NCBI RefSeq assembly: GCF_010726245.1
Contig: NZ_AP022561.1
Span: 3,658,001 to 3,722,000 of the forward strand
Source of the DNA: Mycolicibacterium aichiense
GTDB lineage: Bacteria; Actinomycetota; Actinomycetes; Mycobacteriales; Mycobacteriaceae
Length of the DNA: 64,000 nucleotides
Direction of reading: 5' to 3'
How positions within the stretch are numbered: the stretch's first letter is position 1; every line of letters starts with the position of its first letter. The notes under the pieces were generated by a model. That model had not been told where the DNA came from. It did not search any database and was given only the letters and a program-made list of their open reading frames with translations. Shown here piece by piece: positions 41,319-49,247 of the stretch. The translations under genes were made by a program, and so were the position numbers.

Positions 41319-42319
41319 CCACCCTCGGCGTGATCGGCCTCGGCCGGATCGGGGCCTTCCACACCGACACTCTGAGCCAGCTCGACGGGATCGACGGGCT
41401 CGTCGTCACCGACGAGCGTCCCGATGTGGTCGCCCAGGTGGCGACGAAGTACGGTGTGCGGTCCGTTGATTCGGTCGACGCTCTGCTGTCGTCGGGGATC
41501 GACGGCGTCGTGGTGGCCGCCGCCACCCCGGCGCACGCCGAACTGACGTTGGCCGCCGTCGAACGCGGGTTGCCGACGTTCTGCGAGAAACCGGTGGCCT
41601 CCACCGCAGCCGAAAGCGCCAGGGTCGCCGAGGCCATCGTGCGGGCCGGCGTTCCGGTGCAGATCGGTTATCAGCGCCGTTTCGACGCCGCGTTCGCAGC
41701 GGCCAAGGCCGCGGTGGACCGGGGCGCCCTGGGCACGCTGCACACCGTCCGCAGCACCACGATGGACCCGGCTCCCCCGCCGATGGAGTACATCGCCGGT
41801 TCAGGCGGCATCTTCCGCGACTGCGCGGTCCACGATTTCGACACCGTCCGCTGGATCACCGGCCAGGAAGCCGTCGAGGTGTACGCCACCGGCACCGCGC
41901 AAGGCGATCCGTTGTTCGCCGAATACGGCGACGTCGACACCGCGGCGGTCGTGGTCCGATTCGACGGAGGCGCACTCGGCGTCATCTCCAACGCACGCTA
42001 CAACGGCCGGGGCTACGACTGCCGGCTGGAGGTGCACGGGTTCAACGACACCGTGGTCGCCGGCTGGGACCAGGGTGTGCCGGTGCGGAATGCCGATCCG
42101 CACAACGATTTTCCGACCGGTCAGCCGCACCACTTCTTCATGGACCGCTTCACCGAGGCGTTCCGCACCGAACTGAGCGGCTTCGTCGACGTCGTCAAGG
42201 GCGCCCCGGTGCGCGGTGCCACGGTGGCCGACGCCGTCGAGGTCGCCTGGATCGCCGAAGCCGCCACCGAGTCGCTGCGTCGCGGCGCACCGGTCCGCAT
42301 CGAGGAGGTACGTCAGTGA
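41315..42319 (+). CDS. Gfo/Idh/MocA family dehydrogenase (inositol dehydrogenase-like)
   Basis: The ATG at 41315 overlaps the dioxygenase stop (ATGA), has GGAGAA upstream and gives 334 residues; the longer open frame is a shadow. NAD binding is at VIGLGRIGAFH. The triad Lys92 (CEKP), Asp169 and His173 (DCAVHDFD) matches that of inositol 2-dehydrogenases. It should oxidise a ring hydroxyl of a cyclitol or sugar with NAD(P). It differs enough from the canonical IolG at 57421 to suggest a different substrate. The next gene starts inside this stop. Confidence 0.85.
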   Translation: MTTLGVIGLGRIGAFHTDTLSQLDGIDGLVVTDERPDVVAQVATKYGVRSVDSVDALLSSGIDGVVVAAATPAHAELTLAAVERGLPTFCEKPVASTAAESARVAEAIVRAGVPVQIGYQRRFDAAFAAAKAAVDRGALGTLHTVRSTTMDPAPPPMEYIAGSGGIFRDCAVHDFDTVRWITGQEAVEVYATGTAQGDPLFAEYGDVDTAAVVVRFDGGALGVISNARYNGRGYDCRLEVHGFNDTVVAGWDQGVPVRNADPHNDFPTGQPHHFFMDRFTEAFRTELSGFVDVVKGAPVRGATVADAVEVAWIAEAATESLRRGAPVRIEEVRQ

Positions 42320-43188
42320 AGATCGCCGGAGCCCCCATCTCCTGGGGTGTGTGCGAGGTGCCCGGCTGGGGTCATCAACTCGATCCCGAGCGGGTGCTGT
42401 CCGAGATGGGCCGCGCCGGACTGTCGGCCACCGAGCTCGGCCCGGAAGGTTTCCTGCCCACCGACCCAGCCGAGCTGACCGCATTGCTGGGCCGCCACGG
42501 CCTGAGCTGTGTCGGCAGCTTCGCACCGGCGGTATTGCACGACGCCGACCACGACCCGGTTGCCGATGTGGCCGGTGTGCTGGAATCCGTTGTGGCGTCT
42601 GGTGCTTCGATGCTGGTGCTGGCCGCCGCGACCGGCACCGACGGGTATGACTCCCGGCCCGATCTGGACGACGCGCAGTGGTCGACGCTGCTCGCCAACC
42701 TCGACCGGCTGGCGGCAGCGGCCGCTGAGCGCGGTGTCACCGCGGTGCTACACCCGCACGTCGGCACCATGGTCGAGAAGGGCGACGAGGTGGCCCGGGT
42801 ACTGGCCGGGTCGTCGATCTCGCTGTGTCTGGACACCGGGCACCTGTTGATCGGTGGCACCGACCCGCTGAAGCTGGCTCGCACGGTACCGGGCCGCATC
42901 GCGCACACCCATCTCAAGGATGTCGACGCGGCACTGGCCGCTCGGGTGCAGTCCGGCGACCTGACCTACACCGACGCCGTGTCCCAGGGCATGTACACCC
43001 CGCTGGGCACCGGCGACGTCGATATCGCGGGCATCGTCGCAGCGTTGCGGGACAACGGGTTCGACGGCTGGTTCGTCCTGGAACAGGACACCATCCTCGA
43101 CGGCGAGCCGCAGGGCCAAGGCCCCCTGCGGGACGTACTGGCCAGCGTTGCCTACCTCCAGCAAATCTCTGGCGGCGTGCCGGCGTGA
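42316..43188 (+). CDS. IolE-like TIM-barrel isomerase/epimerase/dehydratase
   Basis: The product has 290 residues and a GTG start within the stop of the preceding gene. APISWGVCEVPGWG resembles the start of inosose dehydratases. The metal-binding residues of the AP-endonuclease-2 fold are visible: HPH near 146-148, DTGHL near 173-177, HTHLKD near 198-203 and FVLEQD near 258-263. It could dehydrate or epimerise a keto-cyclitol made by the upstream dehydrogenase. The canonical IolE lies at 56500, so this is a second, probably specialised copy. Confidence 0.82.
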   Translation: MKIAGAPISWGVCEVPGWGHQLDPERVLSEMGRAGLSATELGPEGFLPTDPAELTALLGRHGLSCVGSFAPAVLHDADHDPVADVAGVLESVVASGASMLVLAAATGTDGYDSRPDLDDAQWSTLLANLDRLAAAAAERGVTAVLHPHVGTMVEKGDEVARVLAGSSISLCLDTGHLLIGGTDPLKLARTVPGRIAHTHLKDVDAALAARVQSGDLTYTDAVSQGMYTPLGTGDVDIAGIVAALRDNGFDGWFVLEQDTILDGEPQGQGPLRDVLASVAYLQQISGGVPA

Positions 43189-44162
43189 GCCTGCGCATCG
43201 GCGTGCTCGGCGCATCCCGGATCGCCGAGAACGCGATCGTCGGGCCGGCCCGGGATCTGGGCCACCGGCTCGTGGTGGTGGCCGCCCGGGATCCGCAGCG
43301 CGCCCGCCGGTTCGCCGACACCTACGGGGTGGAGCGCACCGCGGACAGCTACGCCGACGTGGTCGAGGACGCGGAGGTCGACGTGGTCTACAACCCGTTG
43401 GCCAACAGCCTGCACGCCCCGTGGAACCTAGCTGCGATCAAGGCAGGCAAACCGGTGCTGACCGAAAAGCCGTTCGCGCGCAACCACATCGAGGCACAAC
43501 AGGTCGCCGACGCCGCCGCGGAAGCCGGGGTGAGCATGCTGGAGGGCTTCCACTACCTGTTTCATCCGGTGACCCAGCGAATGTTCGAACTGGCAGCCAA
43601 CGGCGAGCTCGGTGAGATCCGGCACGTGGAGGTCAGGATGGCGATGCCGGCGCCCGCACCTGACGACCCGCGCTGGTCGCTGGATCTGGCCGGCGGGGCG
43701 CTGATGGACCTCGGCTGCTACGGCCTGCACATCATGCGCCAGCTCGGCGCCCGCGGTCTGGGCCGCCCGGCGATCACCGCCGCCCACGCTTCTCAACGCA
43801 GCGCCGGCGTCGACGAATGGTGCGATGTCGAGCTGCGCTTCCCGTCCGGTGCCACCGGCTGCAGCGCGAACACCATGACCGCCGAAGCGTTTTCGTTCAC
43901 CATGAAGGTTGTCGGCACCAAGGGTGACGCACTGGCCCACGACTTCATCAAACCGCACACGGACGATCGGATCACCATCCGCACGCCGGACGGAACACGG
44001 GTGGAGCACCTGGGCACTCGCGCGTCCTACACCTACCAGCTCGACGCATTCGCCGCCCACGTCCTGGACGGCGCACCGCTGCCGATCGGCGTCGAGGACG
44101 CCGTGCACAACATGCACTACGTGGATGCGGCCTACCGCGCAGCGGGTATGTCGCCACGCTGA
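43185..44162 (+). CDS. Gfo/Idh/MocA oxidoreductase, Tyr-type active site
   Basis: GTG at 43185 overlaps the upstream stop by 4 bp and gives 325 residues. GVLGASRIAENAI binds NAD(P) and TEKP supplies Lys95. Instead of the Asp-x3-His of inositol dehydrogenases, it has Asp175-x3-Tyr179 (DLGCYGLH), the arrangement of glucose-fructose oxidoreductase and dimeric dihydrodiol dehydrogenases. It therefore probably handles an open or differently oriented sugar, or a diol. It is the last gene of the four-gene operon. Confidence 0.83.
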   Translation: MSLRIGVLGASRIAENAIVGPARDLGHRLVVVAARDPQRARRFADTYGVERTADSYADVVEDAEVDVVYNPLANSLHAPWNLAAIKAGKPVLTEKPFARNHIEAQQVADAAAEAGVSMLEGFHYLFHPVTQRMFELAANGELGEIRHVEVRMAMPAPAPDDPRWSLDLAGGALMDLGCYGLHIMRQLGARGLGRPAITAAHASQRSAGVDEWCDVELRFPSGATGCSANTMTAEAFSFTMKVVGTKGDALAHDFIKPHTDDRITIRTPDGTRVEHLGTRASYTYQLDAFAAHVLDGAPLPIGVEDAVHNMHYVDAAYRAAGMSPR

Positions 44163-44194
44163 ACGGGTTCTGCGGCGGCCCGCCATCGGGCACG

Positions 44195-44710
44195 ATGGCA
44201 GGTATGCCGCAACGCTTCCCTGACGGTCACTGGGGCCGAGAAGACATCTCGCCGCTGTTCAAGCCGGCCTTGGCGTTCGCCTCCACGGCGGTGGGTTCGC
44301 GCGTCATCAGGGCACTCGTGCCCCTCGACCGTCGTGTGCTGCGTGCGACCAAGGGCAAGTACACCTTGTTCGGTCCGACCTCCATGCCCGAACTGCTGTT
44401 GACCACGACGGGCCGCAAGTCCGGCCAGCCGCGGTTGTCGGCGTTGAGCTACCTGCGCGAGGGCGAGCGCCTGCTGGTGCTCGGCAGCAACTTCGGCCAG
44501 CAGCATCACCCGGCCTGGAGCCTCAACCTGCTGGCCGACCCGGAGGCCGTCGTCGCCATCAACGGGATCGAGATCCCGGTGACGGCCACGTTGGTGACCG
44601 GGCCCGAGCGGGACGCCGGCCTGGCACGCTTCCTGGCCTATCCGATGTATCAGGCCTACCGCACCCGCACCGACCGGGAGCTGCGACTGTTCGCGCTGAC
44701 GCCGCGCTAG
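44195..44710 (+). CDS. Deazaflavin (F420)-dependent nitroreductase-family protein
   Basis: A 171-residue protein of the DDN/FDOR-B type. TTTGRKSGQPR near 71-81 and LVLGSNFGQQHHPAWSLNL near 95-113 are the F420- and substrate-binding signatures. Such mycobacterial proteins use F420H2 to reduce quinones or other acceptors. MPQ at 44204 is an alternative start. It lies 32 bp after the operon end and is convergent with the ABC ATPase gene, with the stops 1 bp apart, so it is probably not part of the sugar pathway. Confidence 0.8.
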   Translation: MAGMPQRFPDGHWGREDISPLFKPALAFASTAVGSRVIRALVPLDRRVLRATKGKYTLFGPTSMPELLLTTTGRKSGQPRLSALSYLREGERLLVLGSNFGQQHHPAWSLNLLADPEAVVAINGIEIPVTATLVTGPERDAGLARFLAYPMYQAYRTRTDRELRLFALTPR

Positions 44711-44711
44711 G

Positions 44712-45536
44712 TCAGCGGCCCAGCTCGTGGGAGAGCGCCTCGAGCTCGTCCCCACCGGCCATCTGCTGGGTCAGATGCTCCAGGGTGATCTCGTCGTAGC
44801 TGCAGTCGAGCTTCTGGCGGCCGCGGTTGAGCAGCACGAAATGATCGCCGACCATGTGCGCATGGTGCGGGTTGTGGGTGATGAACACGACGCCGAAGCC
44901 CGCCTCTTTGGCGGCGGTGATGTATTTGAGCACCACACCGGATTGCTTGACGCCGAGCGCGGCCGTCGGCTCGTCGAGGATCAGCACCCGCGCCCCGAAG
45001 AACACCGCCCGCGCGATCGCTACACACTGGCGCTGCCCGCCCGACAGCGAGCCGATCGGCACGTCGACGTCGGGCAACTCGATGCCCATCTTCGCCAACT
45101 CGGTCAGCGTGGTGGCCCGCATCGCGTTCGCGTCCAACGCCCACGGGAAACTCTTCCTACGAATTTCCTGACCCAGGAAGAAGTTTCGCCACACCGGCAT
45201 CAGCGGAACGACAGCGAGATTCTGGTACACCGTGGCGATGCCCTTGTCCAGCGCGTCGGCGGGCGAGGTGAACTTCGTCGGTTCGCCGTCGACCAGCAGC
45301 TCACCGTCGGTGGGCTGATGCAACCCGGCGATGATCTTGATGAGCGTCGACTTGCCTGCGCCGTTGTCACCGAGGATGCCGGTCACCTCACCGGCATGCA
45401 CCCGCAGCGAGATGTCTTTGAGCGCGGTGATGTTGCCGTAGGTCTTACCGACGTTCTTGAGCTCGACAAGTGGCACTTTGCCGCCGGACGGGGCTTCTTC
45501 GGTGGGTCGATCCATGGTCGCAGTCACTTCTCTCAC
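44712..45536 (-). CDS. Sugar/cyclitol ABC transporter, ATPase
   Basis: This 274-residue ATPase has one nucleotide-binding domain: Walker A GDNGAGKST at 56-64, signature LSGGQRQ at 164-170 and Walker B VLILDEP at 184-190. CUT2-type importers such as RbsA usually carry two ATPase domains in one chain, so this is the short form that must dimerise. The GTG at 45536 overlaps the permease stop by 4 bp; GTG at 45527 or ATG at 45515 are alternatives. Third gene of the importer operon, likely under IolR. Confidence 0.88.
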   Translation of the reverse strand: MREVTATMDRPTEEAPSGGKVPLVELKNVGKTYGNITALKDISLRVHAGEVTGILGDNGAGKSTLIKIIAGLHQPTDGELLVDGEPTKFTSPADALDKGIATVYQNLAVVPLMPVWRNFFLGQEIRRKSFPWALDANAMRATTLTELAKMGIELPDVDVPIGSLSGGQRQCVAIARAVFFGARVLILDEPTAALGVKQSGVVLKYITAAKEAGFGVVFITHNPHHAHMVGDHFVLLNRGRQKLDCSYDEITLEHLTQQMAGGDELEALSHELGR

Positions 45537-46588
45537 CTCTTGGCGGCGTAATTACGGAAGGCGTTGTTGGCGATCACCGCGAACAGCAGCATCGCGCCGA
45601 GGAAAAACTTGAACCAGTCGGGGTTCCAGCCCGCGTACACGATGCCCTGATTCGTCATGCCGAAGATGAACGCACCGATGGCCGCACCGACCGCGGTGCC
45701 GTATCCACCGGTCAGCAGGCAGCCACCGATCACCGCGGCGATGATGTAGAAGAACTCGTTGCCGATGCCCTGCCCGGACTGCACCGTGTTGAATGCGAAC
45801 AGCAGGTGCATGCCGACGAACCAGGCGCAGAACCCGACGAACATGAACATCCCGATCTTGACCTTGGTCACCGGAACACCCACCGCCCGGGCGCTTTCGG
45901 CGTCACCGCCGACCGCGAAGATCCAGTTGCCGATCTTGGTTTTGAACAACACCCAGGTGGCCACCGCGGTGAACACCAGCCACCACACCACCGTGATGCG
46001 GATGCTCACGCCGAACAGGGTGAACGACGAGGCGAACACCTTCTGCGCCGAGTCCCAGCCCTGCATGTCGTTCACGCTCTGCGTGGCGACCTGTCCGGCA
46101 AGGAGTTTGGTGACGGCGAGGTTGATACCGGCGAGCATGAAGAAGGTACTCAGCGTGATGAGGAAGGACGGGATCTTGGTCTTCATCACCAGGAAGCCGT
46201 TCAAGAACCCGACGCCCAGCGCCAGGATCAGCGCAAGGCCCGCGCCCGCCCACAGGTTGAGGTGCAGGTTGTAGGACAGCATCGAGGCCGCCAGCGAGCT
46301 GAAGGTCACCGCGACGCCCGTCGACAGGTCGAACTCGCCGCCGATCATCAGCACCGCGACGCCGCACGCCATGATCCCGATGGTCGAGCTGGCGTAGAGG
46401 ACGGTGGCCAGTGACGAGGCCTGCCGGAACGGGTCGGCCACGATGAGGAAAAAGACGAAGATCCCGATGGCGCCGATGCCCGCGCCCATCTCGGGCCGAA
46501 TCAGAAGGCGCTGCAGCCGGTTCCGTTCTTTGACCCGTTCGTCGTGAACAACCTTGTGCGTCGGCGCGACGTCAGACTGAGTACTCAT
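45533..46588 (-). CDS. Sugar/cyclitol ABC transporter, permease
   Basis: The ATG at 46588 (MSTQSDVAPTHKVVHD) overlaps the binding-protein stop by one base (TGATG) and gives 351 residues. About eight to ten membrane segments are visible, with the RbsC/BPD_transp_2 core GGEFDLSTG and a conserved AVIGG-x-LLTGGYGTAVGA region. It forms the membrane channel of a CUT2-type importer. The mycobacterial locus context with iol genes points to inositol or a related ring sugar as cargo. Confidence 0.9.
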   Translation of the reverse strand: MSTQSDVAPTHKVVHDERVKERNRLQRLLIRPEMGAGIGAIGIFVFFLIVADPFRQASSLATVLYASSTIGIMACGVAVLMIGGEFDLSTGVAVTFSSLAASMLSYNLHLNLWAGAGLALILALGVGFLNGFLVMKTKIPSFLITLSTFFMLAGINLAVTKLLAGQVATQSVNDMQGWDSAQKVFASSFTLFGVSIRITVVWWLVFTAVATWVLFKTKIGNWIFAVGGDAESARAVGVPVTKVKIGMFMFVGFCAWFVGMHLLFAFNTVQSGQGIGNEFFYIIAAVIGGCLLTGGYGTAVGAAIGAFIFGMTNQGIVYAGWNPDWFKFFLGAMLLFAVIANNAFRNYAAKR

Positions 46589-47574
46589 CAGCGCTTTCCG
46601 TTCTTGGCGTATTCGGCGACTGCGTCGATGTTCGACTTGTCGATGAACGACGGGCCGGTCAGCGTCGGTTGGTTTCCGCCGATCACGTTGCCGTTGCTGA
46701 GATAGAGCCACAGCGAATCGACCGCGAGGTATCCCTGCAGGAACGGCTGCTGGTCAACGGCCCATTGCACGCTTCCGTTCTTGATGGCGTCGACGAGTGC
46801 GGCGTTGGTGTCGAAGGTGGCGACCTTGGCCTTGCTGCCCGCGTTCGTCACCGATTGGACGGCGGTCAGCGCGAAGGGCGCCCCGAGCGTCAGAATCGTG
46901 TCGATCCCCGAATCCTGTTGAAGCTTGGCGGTGATCGTTGATTCCACCGACGGCATGTCTTTACCGTTGACGTTGAGAACTTCCGTGGCCGGGAATGTGT
47001 TTTTCACGCCGGCGCAGCGGGCCTCGAGGTCGACGTGACCTTGTTCCTGGATGACGCAGACGACCTTCTTGGCACCGTCTGACTGCAAGCGCTTACCGGC
47101 TTCCTGACCGGCGATGTAGCCGTCCTGTCCGAAGTACTCCTTGACACCCATCGCCTGCCAGGCGTCCAGGCCGGCGTTGAAGGCGACCACGGGGATGCCC
47201 TTGGAGCCGGCGCTTTGCACGGCAGCCTTCATCGCGTCGGGCTTGGCCAGCGTCACAGCAATACCCTTGACGCCGCTGTCGATCGCGCTCTGGACCAGGT
47301 TCGCCTGGTTCGGCGCTTCGGGATCGCTGGAGTAGCGAAGTTCGATGTTGTCCTTCTTGGCTGCGGTCTCGGCGCCTTTGCGGACCAAGTCCCAGAACGA
47401 GTCGCCGGGCGCCTCGTGGGTGATCATCGCGATGGTCATGCGTGGCGTGTCGACGGTGCCGCCGCCCGAACCGCTGCCGTTGTCCCGCGGTTTGCCGCCG
47501 GTCGCGGAGCAGGCGGCCAGACCGATCACGAGCGCGCTCACCCCTGCCACGGCCGCTAGCCGATTGAACTTCAT
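46588..47574 (-). CDS. Sugar/cyclitol ABC transporter, substrate-binding lipoprotein
   Basis: This 328-residue lipoprotein has the lipobox LAAC with Cys22, a Gly/Ser linker (about 24-40) and a Peripla_BP_4 (RbsB-like) domain with MITHEAPGDSFW, VAFNAGLD and ATFDTNAALVDA. It captures the sugar outside the membrane for the permease and ATPase encoded downstream. A good sigma-A-type promoter with an adjacent IolR-type site lies upstream, so it should be induced by inositol. A tight cyclitol-binding specificity is inference. Confidence 0.9.
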   Translation of the reverse strand: MKFNRLAAVAGVSALVIGLAACSATGGKPRDNGSGSGGGTVDTPRMTIAMITHEAPGDSFWDLVRKGAETAAKKDNIELRYSSDPEAPNQANLVQSAIDSGVKGIAVTLAKPDAMKAAVQSAGSKGIPVVAFNAGLDAWQAMGVKEYFGQDGYIAGQEAGKRLQSDGAKKVVCVIQEQGHVDLEARCAGVKNTFPATEVLNVNGKDMPSVESTITAKLQQDSGIDTILTLGAPFALTAVQSVTNAGSKAKVATFDTNAALVDAIKNGSVQWAVDQQPFLQGYLAVDSLWLYLSNGNVIGGNQPTLTGPSFIDKSNIDAVAEYAKNGKR

Positions 47575-47629
47575 TCCGACTCCTTGTCTTCATCGCGGTC
47601 TTCGTCGCCCACGCCACGCCCTTGCCTCG

Positions 47630-47658
47630 ATGTAATACGGCTCACAGCAGAAAGTCAA
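47630..47658 (-). promoter_or_regulatory. Sigma-A-type promoter of the ABC importer operon
   Basis: On the minus strand TTGACT (47653-47658) and TTACAT (47630-47635) are spaced by 17 bp. The -10 lies 55 bp upstream of the binding-protein ATG. The -35 follows the IolR-like operator after five bases, the same layout as in front of iolC. Confidence 0.6.
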
Positions 47659-47663
47659 TACTT

Positions 47664-47673
47664 TGTTAGGACA
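47664..47673. promoter_or_regulatory. IolR operator in the importer/isomerase gap
   Basis: On the minus strand the bases read TGTCCTAACA, an exact match to the published Corynebacterium glutamicum IolR consensus KGWCHTRACA. Twenty of the 22 bases around it (AATGTC... to ...TATTGAC) recur upstream of iolC. It lies next to the importer -35 and about 34-43 bp upstream of the divergent gene start, so one repressor can control both directions. Confidence 0.72.
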
Positions 47674-47706
47674 TTCGGACTGCAGGTCAAATGTTAGGGT
47701 GCCGGG

Positions 47707-48480
47707 GTGAGCTACTTTGACCTGGCGGTATGCGCCGAGATGGTGTTTACCGACCTGCCGATCGGCGAGCGGGTGCGACGCATCCACGAACTCGGCTTCG
47801 CCGTGGAGATCTGGAGCTGGCACGACAAGGACCTCGCCGCACTCGCCGCGACCGGCGCGCGATTCTCGTCGATGACCGGGTACCTGCACGGCGACCTGAT
47901 CGACCCGGCGGGCGCCGACGAGGTGGTCCAGACCGCCGAGCTGAGCATCAAAGCCGCTGAGACGCTGGGCGTGCCGCGGCTGAACCTGCACACCGCGGAA
48001 CTCGTCGACGGTCGTGCCGCCCGGCCGCGACAGCGGGCGACCGGGCAGATGTGGCTCACCGCGCAGCGCACGCTGGAGCGGATCGGTGAACTGGGCGCCG
48101 CTGCGGGCGTGACGTTCTGCGTGGAGAACCTGAACACGATCGTCGATCACCCCGGTGTCCCCCTGGCCCGCGCGAAGGACACGCTTGCGCTCGTCGAGGG
48201 GGTCGACCACCCGAACGTCAAGATGATGCTCGACCTCTACCACGCCCAGATCGGGGAAGGGAATCTTGTGGAGCTGGTGCGCCGGTGCGGCCCCGCGATC
48301 GGTGAGATCCAAGTGGCCGACGTGCCGGGACGATGCGAGCCGGGGACCGGCGAGATCCACTACCCCGCGATCGCAACAGCGTTGCGCGACATGGGCTATC
48401 GAGGCACGATCGGCCTGGAGGCATGGGCAGCCGGTGACAGTGCGGAGGCGCTCGCGGCGTTCCGCGCCGCGTTCTCCTGA
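47707..48480 (+). CDS. Hydroxypyruvate isomerase-family TIM-barrel protein
   Basis: The product has 257 residues and a GTG start. CVENLNT, MMLDLYHAQ, CEPGTGEIHYP and GLEAW are the metal and substrate segments of the Hyi family, which interconverts hydroxypyruvate and tartronate semialdehyde or related small sugars. Divergence from the inositol-type importer suggests an isomerase acting on a ketocyclitol or a product of ring cleavage. TAGGGT at 47695-47700 lies seven bases before the GTG, so the transcript may be leaderless. Confidence 0.8.
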   Translation: MSYFDLAVCAEMVFTDLPIGERVRRIHELGFAVEIWSWHDKDLAALAATGARFSSMTGYLHGDLIDPAGADEVVQTAELSIKAAETLGVPRLNLHTAELVDGRAARPRQRATGQMWLTAQRTLERIGELGAAAGVTFCVENLNTIVDHPGVPLARAKDTLALVEGVDHPNVKMMLDLYHAQIGEGNLVELVRRCGPAIGEIQVADVPGRCEPGTGEIHYPAIATALRDMGYRGTIGLEAWAAGDSAEALAAFRAAFS

Positions 48481-48491
48481 CCGCGCGATCC

Positions 48492-49247
48492 TCAGTAGCG
48501 CGCCCACCGGACGATGACGGTCCCATCGGCGCCGACCAGGATTCCGCGGCGCGCCATGTTGATCTCGACGTGCCGATCGGCCGCGGCGATGCGACGGGCC
48601 GGGCCCACCACCAGCTTGGGGCTGGTGGTCAGACATAGTTCGTCGATCTCGTTGTCCGACACCAGTTGTGAGAACAATGTGGGGCCGCCTTCGACGAGCA
48701 CCCGGTGCAGCCCCAATGCGCCGAGCCCGTCCCGGATCGCCGCAGAATCCACTCGGCTGCCCGCCAGCACGACGACATGGGCGCGGGACTCCACGAGTTG
48801 TCGCCGCGCCGCAATATCGGCGCCGGACGACACGAAGACCACCGGCGGCGCCGCCGCATTGCGGAGCACCGCGGGCGGGACGACACCGCGACTGGACACC
48901 ACGGCCACCGGCAGGGCGGCTGCCAGGCCCCTCGACAGTCGCCATGCTTGCGCGGCCGGATCGAGCTGAAGGTTCTCGTAGGGTTTGGATTTCGCCGTCG
49001 TCGCACCCACCAGCACCACGTCGGCGACCTCACGCAACCGGCTGAACACCCGGCGATCGGTCGGTGTGCCCAGTCTTCGGCCCGATCCTTCGAGGGTGAC
49101 CGCCCCGTCGATGCTCGCGATGAAGTTGGCCCGGAACAGGGGACGCTGGAGCCGGTCGGGGTACGCGAGCAGGTCGCGCAAGGCATCGTCGGTGAGCGAT
49201 TCCGCCTCGTGCAGTGTCGAATGTGGTGCGCCGGCAAGAGCGGTCAT
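48492..49247 (-). CDS. RibD C-terminal/dihydrofolate-reductase-like protein
   Basis: The ATG at 49247 overlaps the MFS stop (ATGA) and gives 251 residues; the longer open frame upstream is a shadow of the MFS gene. NFIASIDGAVTLEGSGRRLG and VLVEGGPTLFSQL are signatures of the RibD reductase domain, which reduces a ribosylamino-pyrimidine with NADPH in riboflavin synthesis. There is no deaminase domain, and stand-alone members are of uncertain substrate. Coupling to a drug-type exporter suggests self-protection, but this is only inference. Confidence 0.8.
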   Translation of the reverse strand: MTALAGAPHSTLHEAESLTDDALRDLLAYPDRLQRPLFRANFIASIDGAVTLEGSGRRLGTPTDRRVFSRLREVADVVLVGATTAKSKPYENLQLDPAAQAWRLSRGLAAALPVAVVSSRGVVPPAVLRNAAAPPVVFVSSGADIAARRQLVESRAHVVVLAGSRVDSAAIRDGLGALGLHRVLVEGGPTLFSQLVSDNEIDELCLTTSPKLVVGPARRIAAADRHVEINMARRGILVGADGTVIVRWARY

